This document shows, piece after piece, positions 13,045 through 23,674 of a DNA stretch of 64,000 nt. The translations under genes and the position numbers were made by a program. The stretch is taken from assembly GCA_022592435.1 (NCBI GenBank), contig JABYQS010000154.1, positions 26,872-90,871 of the forward strand. Reading direction: 5' to 3'. The notes under the pieces were generated by a model. It ran no database searches. It saw nothing but the letters and a program-made list of their open reading frames with translations, and was not told where the DNA came from. Every line of letters begins with the position of its first letter. The stretch's first letter is position 1. The DNA comes from Cerioporus squamosus. Lineage: Eukaryota; Basidiomycota; Agaricomycetes; Polyporales; Polyporaceae.

Positions 13045-13531
13045 GGTGGATATGCAATGGTATGAGATGGATGGACGAAGGAGAGTTGTAGTAGGGTGCT
13101 GCAGTGCACAGAGCTGTCACAGAGAAGTACCGCGGCATAATCGAGCTTTCTGGAAAGTCCTCGAAAGCTTGCCCGTTTTGTCGCATCGTGATCATCGCAC
13201 TGAACCAAACGCGACACGGGCAACCTGGTCAGGAGCACTGTAACCCATGGCACGCGGAGAGCGATATGTATGGGGTGTACGCAAGGAGGAACGCGAGACT
13301 CGTTCACGTATATTCTGTCGAAAGCACAAGCCCAAGACAGGCCCAAGACGCGGCGCCGCGGGGAACGCATGTGGCGCCATCAGTCGGATACGCACGCGTG
13401 ATGTCACGACGCGTCTTGCGGGCGTCTCACTAGTTTTCTCCTCTTCCGCGAACGCATCTCTGCCTTGGGCTTGCGCATCCTCTCTCGTTCTCAACAATAC
13501 ATTTTCCGAAAGGGCGAAGATTCGAATATCG
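13045..13531. promoter_or_regulatory. Shared divergent upstream region of cdc37 and the SET-ADAT3 gene
   Basis: The 487 bp between the two divergent start codons must hold both promoters. I see no clear TATA box. An open frame runs through part of it into the SET-ADAT3 gene, so the plus-strand protein could start further upstream than 13532. Confidence 0.5.
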
Positions 13532-14801
13532 ATGAGGGAAGGCACTTCCGCGACAGGATCGTCGACAAGCACCCCGAAAGCCCCGAAGCACCTCAACAGC
13601 ACCGGACTTCGCATCCAATATGCAGACGGAAAAGGACGCGGAGTCTACGGTGAGCAGCCACATTCAATGTAGACGTTGCATACACGCGTTCTGAACGCGA
13701 GGCCTGCCAGCTTCTCGCGAGATCCCCGCACAGACCTTGGTCGAAGTCAGCCCAGTCCTCCTCTTCACAGCGCAAGAGTACGCAGATCACGGGAAGCACA
13801 CCGTGCTTGACCATTACACATTCGTATGGCGGGACGGGCGAATGGCCCTCGCTCTCGGCCTCGGTACGTCTGTCTGGCCCGCTCGAGTAAAGTCCGAGCT
13901 CATCTCAATCCAAGCTGCCGGGTACCGTTGTCGATGAGCAGGCTCGCTGTTCAACCACTCGCAGAGACCGAACGTCCCGTACACCATCGATCCAGCGACG
14001 GAGTCCATACGCTACGTGACCTCGCGCAGGGTGCTCCCGGATGAGGAGCTGCGCATCTTTTACGGCCACAAGCTCTGGTTCGACCCCGTCGATGCCGCGG
14101 ACAGGCCGGAGCCGTCTTCGGAGTTTGTGGTGGATGACTTCTGTAGACAATGAAGACGACAAGGGCGAAGGGCCGTCGAACCCAGATGCTATGCTCGACT
14201 CGTTCGGCGAGGATGATCCTGAGCAGGTCGTGTCGGAGGAGGAGCTGCCATCAGCGCGTACGACACCCGCAAGTCTACCTGCCATCCTCTTCGACATTCC
14301 ATAATCAACCTTGCCCGCGCCGTCGGGGAGCTGGGCGCCTCCTCGTCTGCATCAGCCACCGCATCAGCTGCCACCCCCTTATCCCCTCCACCACAACTCA
14401 CTCCCGTCATCAACGTTCCTGCACCCTCGCTCGACCCAGTCACGGCCGCACTCTCCAAACCATACACCCACCCCATTCCCTCTCACACTTCATCGGAGTC
14501 CCGTTCTGAGGGAGAAGTGCGCAACGGCACTCACTATCTTCTGACGTCGCTCACGCTCTTCACGACGCACGAGCCATGCATCATGTGCAGCATGGCGCTC
14601 CTGCATTCTCGCGTCAAGGAGGTCTTCTACCTCATACCGATGGTAAAGACAGGTGGCTGTGGGAGCGTGACGTGCGTCCCGAGGCTGGTGGGCGTGAACC
14701 ACCGGTATGCTGTCAATGCGTGGAAGCATGCCGGGACAGAGGATAAGGGTGATAATGTGGACGAGAGTGGACTTGAGGTGGATGAGGCATGCGATGCGTA
14801 G
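13532..14801 (+). CDS. SET domain fused to ADAT3/Tad3-like tRNA adenosine deaminase subunit (probably damaged)
   Basis: Exons 13532-13649, 13711-13863, 13942-14142 and 14227-14801 stay in frame and give 348 residues. Residues 1-150 are a SET domain: GKGRGVYASREI, then HGKHTVLDHYTFVWRDGR, SLFNHSQRPN and the terminal FYGHKLWF block. The second half matches the non-catalytic ADAT3/Tad3 partner of the A34-to-I34 wobble deaminase: STCHPLRHSII, zinc-ligand motif THEPCIMCSMALLHSR, and GGCGSVTCVPRLVGVNHRY. Tad3 works as a heterodimer with Tad2. Two oddities stand out. The usual N-terminal Tad3 domain and first deaminase strand are absent. The acidic stretch at 14150-14250 that looks like the natural linker is open only in a different frame; the model skips it as an 84-nt intron. 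Either the locus carries an internal deletion and frame break, or the intron is real. Both halves are clearly recognisable; function is doubtful. Confidence 0.75.
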
Positions 14802-14803
14802 AC

Positions 14804-15252
14804 TCAGTTCGTTCGGCCTTCACCCGGAGTGGGTGCAAGCGGGACGAGGGTCGTATCGCCATGCTTGAACGTCCGTATTCCCGTTCGTACGATTCGCAAG
14901 CGACTGGGACAGCAGGGGTCCGGGCACGCGACCTCCGCATTGGTCGACATCCAGTCGAGCTGCGCCGTCATGCGCTGCTTCGCGGCGAGAAGTGGTAGCA
15001 CGGAGCCTGTGGGGTGGCCTAGTCAGTGGGCTCACCGACAATGAGGGGCACAGGCGTACCTAGCGAGTATATCGAGATGCCCTGCCCGGGAGGGAGGTAG
15101 AGCATCTCGCCTTCGAGCGTGAAGTAGTCGCCTGCTTTCGCGCCACACATGATGCGCTTGCCGGGTGGGCAGACGACCTCGACGCGCAAGTCGTACAGCT
15201 GGAATGTGTCCGAGTCGTCGACCCGTTTATGTTGGGAGGGTATTGAAGTCAT
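14804..15252 (-). CDS. Small TIGR04076-type protein
   Basis: Two exons (15252-15060 and 15006-14804) encode 131 residues. The sequence runs from a Phe-Gln-Leu-Tyr start through VEVVCPPGKRIMCGAKAGDY and LEGEMLYLPPGQGISIYSLG to a Cys-containing VACPDPCCPSRLRI and a TGIRTFKHGDTTLVPL end. This matches the TIGR04076 family as I know it: small proteins with conserved cysteines and no established function, common in fungi and prokaryotes. It converges with the SET-ADAT3 gene, with only two bases between the two stop codons, so the transcripts must overlap. Confidence 0.8.
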
Positions 15253-15908
15253 GGGTGGTGCGTGGCGAGTCGAATCTCCTGGTTGTGGTTAATGACAACC
15301 GATCGACCCCGATCAAGACTGCGTTTGCCCAAGGGCGCCTACGCAGGATTTCTCACATCGCTCGTCTGTTTTTCCGCTCATGCTTGTCTATCACTCTCCC
15401 GTGTATACGCAACTTGCGTGCACAGTACAACTTTCAACCCTTCAGCAGGATCAGAGGCCTCGTACATTGAGTTATGGACCTATATGGATCCCCTCCTTCC
15501 TGTACATTCAAGGCGCTTCTAACCTACGGAAAGTCCAACCCGAACTTACGGCCGTAAGCCATACGTGCTCTGCGTCGGTCTCTCTGGACTGTGGATCTAA
15601 CCCGGCCCGTGCATCGGACGATCGGCCAGCAAGCTGGTTGACAGCGACGTCTTGCGCACTCCTTCCTCACGCTGTAAGTGCTGCCATTACTCCAGTCTGG
15701 TCCACCTAACGTATCCCCTGCAGGTGCCACTCTCCGAGGACATGAGTAGAACATTCCCTCCCGGTCCTCGGTACGCCAACATTCGTCCGGCAAATGGCGA
15801 AGTCGCATTACCCTTCACATCGGTGGAGGGCCTGCCAGTGTCTCAGCGGCAGGCAACCGAATGCGCCTCCGTCGATCCCGGTCGACGTCAAGCCCGTCAC
15901 ATCCCGCC

Positions 15909-16659
15909 ATGGCCAGTCTCACAGACGGCAACACGGTGAGTTTTTCGGCAGCCTCTGCCCCCCTCCGAATCGCCCCTCTTTCAATTCAACCACTGCCGTC
16001 TCGTCTCACTTGCCGCCTACCCTTGCCGCGACGCTTGCCGCACACCCTCATCTGTCACGCCGCGGCCGCCGCCATGTCTCAAATACTGTTTACCATCCCG
16101 GTATACGTCACCCCGCAGATCTATGGTCCGATTCGGCTCGACTTCACCTGGGACGGCGACGTTGCCTCCTTGGTCAAGGCGGGAGCTTGGAAGCTGGCCG
16201 CCGGCTCCTTCGACAAGGACCAGCCGATGGCGGCGGGAAAGCGTGACAAGTTACACGCGGATGTCGAGGTCGTGTTGGTGGTGGTGAGTTCTTTCTTGTT
16301 TTCGACATACACTAGGCTCATATGGTACAAGCCTGATGGGGACTGCGCGCCCGTCAGACGGAGTCTCGGACTCGCCCGCGGTCTCAAGCAGCGGGTTCGC
16401 TCTCTGCGTGCGCTGATAACACCGGAGGTGCGTTGCTCGTTGGGGTTACCCGTCTGCTAGAGCTGACAGTGATCGTCGCGTACTAGCGATTCAGAAGAAC
16501 CCGCAAGGGCGCCTGGCACGCCATGGACTTCGATGCCGACGCCACGCCGCTCCTGCCGCTTTCAGTCTCACATTCAACTCGCGCTCTCACACTCTCGCCC
16601 GTCCTTGGAGGAGTTCTGAGTACACAGTAATAGCAGCGGTCAAGGAATCGGTCCCTTAG
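15909..16659 (+). CDS. Hypothetical protein, exon structure uncertain
   Basis: A model with canonical splice sites (15909-15935, 16119-16283, 16358-16427, 16487-16659) gives 144 residues in frame. The second exon is the most protein-like part (IYGPIRLDFTWDGDV, then KAGAWKLAAGSFDK). An alternative start at about 16075 would read through that first intron. Downstream exons are open in more than one frame (an alternative contains RKGAWHAMDFDAD), so the C-terminus is not settled. No family is recognised. Confidence 0.35.
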
Positions 16660-16947
16660 GCTCTAGTATCGTCGTGCCTCTGTAAAGGCATAGTGATCGG
16701 TCTGATGATACATAGTTAGTATTGACTGTATTGTGCCTATGCCTGTCAAGTGTCCGACACGGGGCGTGGCTCTAAATGACGATAAATCGAGTAGATCGAC
16801 AACTTGCAAATTGAATGAACGCCTCATGTCACAGCGACAGCCGACCGAGTCTGCACAGCGCGCCAATCTCTTTCCTGCTCTATGATCGTCGCGAACGCTT
16901 CATAAAGGTCGATCACAGCATACCACCGATCCGTGTTCTCTTGTTCT

Positions 16948-18622
16948 TCATCCTCTCGCGCCCCCCACACGTCGCCATCCTGAGGGACAGCGTCTCTCCA
17001 GCAGTGCTCGACTATCTTCCAATGCCGGGAAGAGGGAAGAGAGGTACGCCGCAAGAACTGTCTCATCGTGGAGCTGAGGCCGTCCTACCCCGAGCCGCTC
17101 GAGGCGATGGGGACGCGCTGGATCGAGTTGCGGGCGGGTCATAGAGGCCGGAAGGGCAAAGGTGGATGCGGAAATGTGGGATAAAGGCACCTGGAGACTC
17201 TCGAGGTCTGGACAGTACTGCGCGAAGTAGCGAAGGCCGTGTACAGTGGCCTGGTTGGGGTGCTGCGGCGCGTTGTCGTCCACCCAGTCGTAGAGGCTGA
17301 GTTCCTTGATCTTCGGCCACGATCGGGCCATCGCGCAAAGCGTTGCATCATCCACGGCGGCGGAGACCATACCGCCTAGATGGAATTCCTCCAGTGCCGA
17401 CAGAGGAAGGAGGGGGCTGAACGCCTCTGGAGGGATCCCCTCGTCCCAATAAAGGGAGAGTGTGAGGGAGCGTATGGACGCCGGCGAGGATGGATGCGCA
17501 AGGATGGCGGACGCGAGACCTTGAAATGTGCCCGTGGAGGATGGCGCCTGGACGTTCACAACGATCGAGCGCAGTGCGGACGAAGAGACGTGCCCGAGCA
17601 GATCTATGCACTCGTCAAAATGGTGTGCGTTCATCACGAGGTCGCGAAGCGCGGCGAACATCCCTGTGGCTCCTGTTGGCCATGCCTCTGCCAACAATTC
17701 GTCCTCAAGTGGTACCTTGATTGCCAAGTGATGAAGTGCGGGAAGAGTCGACAAGTAGTGTACCGCTGGCGGACGCAGGGGCGTACGATTCAGAGTCACC
17801 GATGTGAGCTGAGAGAGACCGCACAGCGCCTGCGACAAAGCATCTCGCGCGAAGACGCGCACCTCTGTGGAGAAGGCGAAGGTGGTGATATGAGGCGCTA
17901 GGTGAGGCAGCCGCTCGAAGAAAATCTCGAGGTTCGGGTCCTGCGTTGTAGTGTCGTTTGTGCGGCGATCTGGCCTACCAGTTTGACTGTTGAGGTATAG
18001 CACGGTGAAGTTGAGCTTCTTAAGAGACGGCCCGATGAAGATATGGAGAGGATGCGCGTATGCCTTCCGGTCGATGTACGCCTGCTGCCGGTACTCCAGA
18101 ACTTCGAGGTTGAGGAGTTGACGTGGCCAGATCGCTTCCAGCATCTCCCACAACTCGGGCGACACGTCACAATCGAAGATGTCGACAATGGAAGCTTTCC
18201 TCCAGTGCCAATAAGAGCTATATGGAGGAACGATGCGTCGTATGAGTGGCACATAAAGAGAGAAGCGGACGAGATCGTCCGGCTTGAGGGGACGCATAGC
18301 TTTCTACCGGACGTATGTTTAAGTCAGCTTTTCCCCTTATGATGGAGTGCCGGATGGAATTACATACCAGTGTTACAGCTGGCATTGCCATGCCACTCGC
18401 GGGGCTTGCCCCGGGCCTTGCAGTACGCTCGCGCCGATACGCATCTTCGGGCATGGTGTCAAAGATAGGCACGAAAGAAGGCAGTGTGTGCCATATTTCC
18501 GTAGAGGCGTATTGGTGGAACTGTCGAGAAGTTCTTGCGAGGATGGCGAGGACGTCGAGCGAGGCCGTGTTCCTGCAGATCGCATGCAGGACTTCCGGAG
18601 GCAGCTGTAGCATCGGAGGCAA
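16948..18622 (-). CDS. F-box protein with leucine-rich C-terminal region; probable frameshift near the end
   Basis: Exons 18622-18368 and 18303-16948 encode 536 residues as written. Residues 1-45 form an F-box (LPPEVLHAICRNTASLDVLAIL, then FHQYASTEIWHTL). The rest is an irregular leucine-rich, repeat-like array with blocks such as LPHLAPHITTFAF and LSALEEFHLGG. This class of basidiomycete F-box protein presumably recruits targets to an SCF ubiquitin ligase through Skp1; the target is unknown. After FPAL the literal frame degenerates into an Arg-rich tail, while the neighbouring frame stays open to 16824 with a clearly protein-like tail (EDEEQENTDRWYAVIDLYEA). Removing one base near 17020 would join them. 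The true protein therefore probably ends at 16824, about 45 residues longer. Confidence 0.85.
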
Positions 18623-19387
18623 AGACGATTTAGGTTGAATGATCCAGCTGGAAAAACGTAGAGATAGCTAGATGGGTCAAAGGGCTTTGAGTACTAAGTA
18701 CTTGACAAGCGTACGGCATGTGGAGACCTACCGAGCTGCCCAAGGGCTGCCTTCAAGTTGTATTAATCCGCGGATGACTAGATAGGTGTCGTTGTGATAA
18801 TAGATGGCCTTTGAGCCGAAGTGCAGCGTTGCGCAGAGTAACAATATGGGAGATTTCACGCTTGAAATCACCCTCGACGCTCGTCGCGGTACTGTGCTGA
18901 GTTGGGGTGCCACCGGCGCGCACTGGCAAGACCGTGCTTCGGTGGCGCACCCACATACCATAAACGGCATCCATACCAACCTCCTCCTCGAACATCACGT
19001 GCGTGTCCTATACTTAATAGGCCTGTCAGGGGTCCCGACTTTACGCTGCCGTAACCCCCGGGTCGGAATGGAGACGACCCTCACGATATAGGAGATGGAG
19101 TTACGGCACCCGATGAGAATGAGGACATCATATGGAAAGCCATTGCTATTGATACATCTTCGAACGAATAACGATACAGAGTAATAACGATATAATGCGA
19201 GAGCGAAGGACTTCGGAATGAGTGGGCACCGCCCGAATGAGGGAATGAGAGTGTCGCGTTCCCCGGATGCAGCGCAGAATGGAGGAGATGCAATGTGCAG
19301 ATGAGGAGGTTCTGGTTGCGAAGAACGCTTGCGTGGGGTCGTGTTGTGGGGAGGGTCATGAGAAGGAGGGGGTACGGCGTGCAGCGC
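18623..19387. other. Intergenic, no gene seen
   Basis: This lies between the F-box gene start and the 3' end of the two-TM gene. A 95-residue plus-strand frame (about 18804-19091) has no recognisable features. Confidence 0.5.
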
Positions 19388-20060
19388 TCATGAGCGCATG
19401 ACGAGGAACACGCTGAGGACGATGGCGGCAATCGTGAGAGTAAAGATGGTGAGGGCGACGAGGCAGCGTCTGGCCCACTTGAGCTCAGCGCGGCGCATGG
19501 ACTCGATGATCTCCTGTCGCTCAAACTCCGGCTTCGACGACTCCCAGTCTTCGGGCGCGCGGAGGGGCGAGAGGAGGATGAGGGAGCCTGCCAGCCAGAA
19601 GAGGGGGAACACTGCGAGGACGAAAGGCGTGAGTGGTTCGCTCTGTGGCTAGGCAGCGAATTGACTACTCACGGAACCCAAACTTGAAGAGGTACATAGC
19701 CAGCGTGGGCTGGTCCGACACCTGCGTATAGGCAGGGGGCTCGAGGGAGTCCGCGTATGAGGGAGGAGCCTCGGACTCGACGGAGGTGGATTGGCGCAGC
19801 TCGTCGTGGCGGCTGTCGCGAGTGCCAGTGAGGCTGAGGGTGCGACGCGAGCTGGATGCGTGCGAGACACCGAAGAAGGCGTCGACGGCGTCTGTGGCCG
19901 GTTCATCGAAGGAAGAGCGTTGCGCGCGGGGAGAACTGGTACGCGCAGGCGTGGGCTGCGGGAGTTGTGCCTCGACATCGAGCTCAGGTGTGGCCGGGCG
20001 GTCGAAGAGACCGAAGAAGGTGGGGCGCGTGGTGGAAGAGGTGGCAGCAGAGGCAAGCAT
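19388..20060 (-). CDS. Membrane protein with two C-terminal transmembrane segments
   Basis: Exons 20060-19673 and 19611-19388 give 203 residues. The N-terminal 110 residues are Ser/Thr/Pro-rich, with a PPSYADSLEPPAY stretch that looks like a PPxY-type motif. After QPTLAMYLFKFGF comes a first hydrophobic segment (LFPLFWLAGSLILLSPL, about 130-147). A charged linker (EDWESSKPEFERQEIIESMR) and a second segment (CLVALTIFTLTIAAIVLS, about 179-200) follow, and the protein ends in MRS. A donor after GGGTTCC and acceptor at 19612 preserve the frame through the first membrane segment. Similar serine-rich two-TM proteins occur across fungi; PPxY motifs often recruit Rsp5-type ubiquitin ligases (inference). 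Function unknown. Confidence 0.75.
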
Positions 20061-20863
20061 CGTGCTATGGATGAGGTGGTTTGGGGAGCGAGCTTGGATT
20101 GGCGGTGTGCTTGAGGAGGCAGAAGTGAGGAATGCATGGGGAGGACAAGCGTGGCTATATAGAGCGGAGGATGGGCCACCCGATAGCAATTCGAACGCAA
20201 TCGGGGAGGCAATTGGACGGCACCCACAGCGCGACGATGGCTGTTCCGATTGTGGGCGGCCTCTGCGTGCCTTGCTTTCTCTCTCTCCCCACGACCGCCC
20301 ACCCTGCCAAACCATGCCAAACAAACGCCTACGGACGCGACGCGACGCGACGGCGCGTGACGCTCCCATCATGTGATCGCGTCTACCGGCGCTCAACCCT
20401 GCTTCCCGCAACGCGAACGACTCTGTCTCCGCCTTTACTTCAAAGACCCGAGCCAAGCAACTGGTGGTCCTCTTACTCGACTTACCACGCATAGAAATCT
20501 CTCCCAAGCACGGTGCAAGTTGCCGAACGGCTTTCAGCGCTTAGGCTACTTTTCCTGGATAAATTTCGTGACGCCATAACTGTCTTCAGGGGTTCGAAGT
20601 TCACGCTCAGCCACCATCACGATAATGCTGCCTTCCTACCTCAGCACCGCATAATCAATGGATTCGATTGCGAACGAATGCACTGCTTCAACCTCTGTCT
20701 CTTACGAGGAGCGAGCTGCCCCGTCATCGAGTCGTCCACGGCCTGGGACACGCTGTCTCCATCCGATGCCTAAACTCGTTTACGGAGTGAGTCATGTAGT
20801 CTCGGACCAGTCCTGCGGTGCCTGAGCATACCGTATGCACTACAAACAGACACTATCAGGAAA
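20061..20863. other. Divergent intergenic region
   Basis: This is the promoter side of both the two-TM gene (-) and the hypothetical gene at 20864 (+). No coding signal was seen. Confidence 0.5.
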
Positions 20864-21334
20864 ATGTTCCCTTCAACGAGACTCCCGGACGAACTCAACC
20901 CGTTCTGCGTTGACTGCAACGACCACCAGGTTGAGAACCTGCCACTCATCTGGTTTGGCGTGCCGTTCGACGAAGACAGGCTGTTTGCCTACGCCGCGCG
21001 ATGTGGCTGGGCAGTGAAGGAGCACCCAGACGACGACGAGTACTGCACGCTGCGCACCTGGCGGAACCTCGTCCTCAAGTTCTTCGACAAGTACGGGATG
21101 CGCATCCAGGCGCGCGACGTGTGGGGGCTCTCCGGTGGCAAGCTCCTGCTTACGTGCTTCGCGAACCGGGACATTGGGACTCGATTCACCGGGAAGCACT
21201 GCCGTGTTGCACTCAAGTGGTTCGAGGCGATGGGGTTTGCGAAGGACGAGCCCAAGTGGTACCTCGACGTGATGGAGGAGGTTCGTCTGTTGTTTCAGAT
21301 GTTCCGCGCTTTGTCTTTTGCGGCTCCTGACTGA
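20864..21334 (+). CDS. Uncharacterised acidic/aromatic small protein
   Basis: A 156-residue open frame starts MFPSTRLPDELNPFCVDC. It has balanced composition and no low complexity, and codon use resembles neighbouring genes, so it looks coding. Two CxxC-like cysteines occur near residue 15. Trp-rich segments (LRTWRNLVLKFFDKYG, then VALKWFEAMGF) suggest a compact helical domain. A splice from a donor at 21280 to an acceptor at about 21355 would instead end the protein shortly after DVMEE; this may be the true C-terminus. No family is recognised. Confidence 0.6.
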   Translation: MFPSTRLPDELNPFCVDCNDHQVENLPLIWFGVPFDEDRLFAYAARCGWAVKEHPDDDEYCTLRTWRNLVLKFFDKYGMRIQARDVWGLSGGKLLLTCFANRDIGTRFTGKHCRVALKWFEAMGFAKDEPKWYLDVMEEVRLLFQMFRALSFAAPD

Positions 21335-21700
21335 CATTCGCATTCCTCCTCGCAGTGCTAGCTAGTTGACGTATGGGTGCTGTGCTGTCGTGCCCGCCGC
21401 ATACACACGGTACTCTGTGAGTCCCACTGGTGCGAACTGTATCTCATATTGTACGTCTATGAACGCTACTAGGCTGTGTGTACTGTACAATGCTGGATAT
21501 AGGTCCATGAAGTCCGTAGAGACATATGAAGGAACGTGATGTGATGATAGCTGAAAACAAGGAGAGGATCGACAGCACGAAAGCAAGATGTCAAGGGGGG
21601 AGGGGGGTATCGAAAGCAAGAGAAACATATACCAGAATCGCCGCGCAGCGCACAGGACTAATGTCGGGACCGACGAGGTTTTCTCCCCAGCGCGCCGCCA

Positions 21701-23674
21701 TCACTCTGCCGCGGTTGTGATCTGTACCTGGCTCATCGCGGCCGAGAAGTCCAGCAACGACGGCGTGCTCGCGCCCATCTCCGACGCGCCATTCGCCCGC
21801 TCGCGCAGCATGCCCCACTGCACCCACCAGTCGTCCGCCTCGTCCTCGCAGTCGTACCCGAACACGACGCGGTACTCGTCCCACACGCCCTCCGCGCTGC
21901 CTTCGCCCTCGAGCACGTTCTTCCCCTTCGCCGCCTTCCCGCGCATGGCCTCGTCGCGCGCCGCCGCCTCGGGCCCGTCCGCGGTCATGAAGAACACGCT
22001 GGCGAACTCGCCTGCGCGCACGTTGCGCACGCGGGACTGGCGCAGCTCTTGGAAGGCGTAGAGGAAGGATTCTATCTGCCGCTCGGATGAGAGGTGCGAG
22101 AAGAGCTTCGCGAGCACTGCGCCGTCCTCCACCGCCATTGCCGTTCCTTGAATGGTTCCTGGCTGGATAGCGAGGCGCGGAACCAGGTGAGCTAACCGCT
22201 ACATATGCGCACAGAGCAATAGCGATGACTCACAGGGAAGGGATGCGCAGCCTCGCCGATGAGTACCAACCGCCCGTCATCTGATACCCAATCTTCGAGG
22301 TCGCGGTGGTCCCGTACTGAGATGCGCACGGCTTTGCGAGCGCCACGCGCAAGTATCTGCAGTCTGTATTCCATACTTGAGTATGTGAGATCAACGGCAC
22401 TATGCACGAGACTCACTTCTGTGTGATCTCCTGCGCTACTTGTGGGATGTCCACAGAAGGATCATCTCCGTAGCGCCCATCATCGCCGTTGTCGGGCGCA
22501 TATAGTTGTAATGCAATGTCTTCTGAACCGTGCTGTGTAGTGGAATTAATCAGTAAGGGAATACGGTCGTCGACTGAATCAGACATACTACAGGGTATGC
22601 CACGATGGCGTGGCTCTTTCCGAAGGCGACGAACTGTCCGTCCTGCTGTGTCTCGTCAGCATCCGTCAATCCGGTTTATGCGATCACAACGGCCTCTGCT
22701 CACCTTTTCCGAGAGCTTCGAAGCGTATTCGGGTATGTTCTTCGCTGGGACCATTGTACTGCCACGATGTCATTAGCTCCTCATCTCCATTTCAATTTGA
22801 AGTATGTCGTGAACTCACTCATATACCGCGAGACCGGTAGGGGTACCGACTTTTCGTTCACCGAGAACAGCCGTTCGGGAGGGTCCGTACTCTCCGTCCG
22901 CACCGACGAGCACGTCCGCGGAGAGTATCTCGCCCGAAGCCAGCTTCACTTCCTGTTCCTCCGGATCGATCTCAGCGACTTCAGCATTGAATCGTACTTG
23001 GGCCCCATGCTTGATGGCCGTATCGTAGAGGATATCGTATAGTTCAGCATGCTAGAGAGAAAGGGTTGTCAGCTGAGGAACACTGTTAAGGGGCATGACA
23101 AACAGCACGACATACCGACATCATCAGGAACATGCCTCGTGTCTCCTTCAGCATGTCCGCATCCCACACATGCTCGCCGAGGAAGTCGCCAGACTCGTCT
23201 GTGCAATAGCGTAATGAAGCGGCAAGTACGACGAGCATGGAGCTGGTGGGACTCACATCGCATGAAAGTTAGTCTTGTCGTTACGGAAGCCTTGCTAAGA
23301 AGAGCATCCCGCAGGCCCCAGTGGAAGAGAATCTTGGAGAGGTTAGGAGGTAACCGGACGCCACCCTCCGCACGCTAGCGTGGCATTGACAGCCGTCAGC
23401 ACATCGTATATACACTCACACAAACCGGCCCAGACTCACAGCAGCGTCCCTAGCCACTCTCTCAAGAACCAATGCATGGTGACCGACGCGCTGGAGGGCC
23501 AAGGCACAAGCGAGCCCAGCTACGCCTGTTCAGTCCATGGAACCGTTAGCACCAACTCCGGACCACCTGTCAGAGACGATCGATCGTACCTCCACCAATG
23601 ATGAGGAAGCTAATCGGGTGGCTCGTCTGAAGCGGGGGGTTGGATCGTGAAGACTGGGAGTGGTGGTGGGGCAT
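21701..23674 (-). CDS. FAD-dependent monooxygenase (class A, salicylate hydroxylase-like)
   Basis: Ten exons (23674-23590, 23525-23440, 23374-23257, 23198-23116, 23051-22819, 22758-22704, 22645-22592, 22532-22417, 22375-22234, 22162-21701) sum exactly to 477 residues. The N-terminal Rossmann motif is LIIGGGVAGLACALALQ (Gly27-Gly32), with the ribose-binding Glu at VLER. The mid-protein DG motif is VLVGADGEYGPSR. The GD-type motif appears as LIGEAAHPFPPG, followed by AMAVEDGAVLAKL. These are the three landmarks of single-component flavin hydroxylases, which use NAD(P)H and O2 on aromatic or other small substrates; the substrate cannot be told. The canonical Asp of the third motif is Glu here, which is common. 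There is no transmembrane anchor and no obvious pathway partner nearby. Confidence 0.92.
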
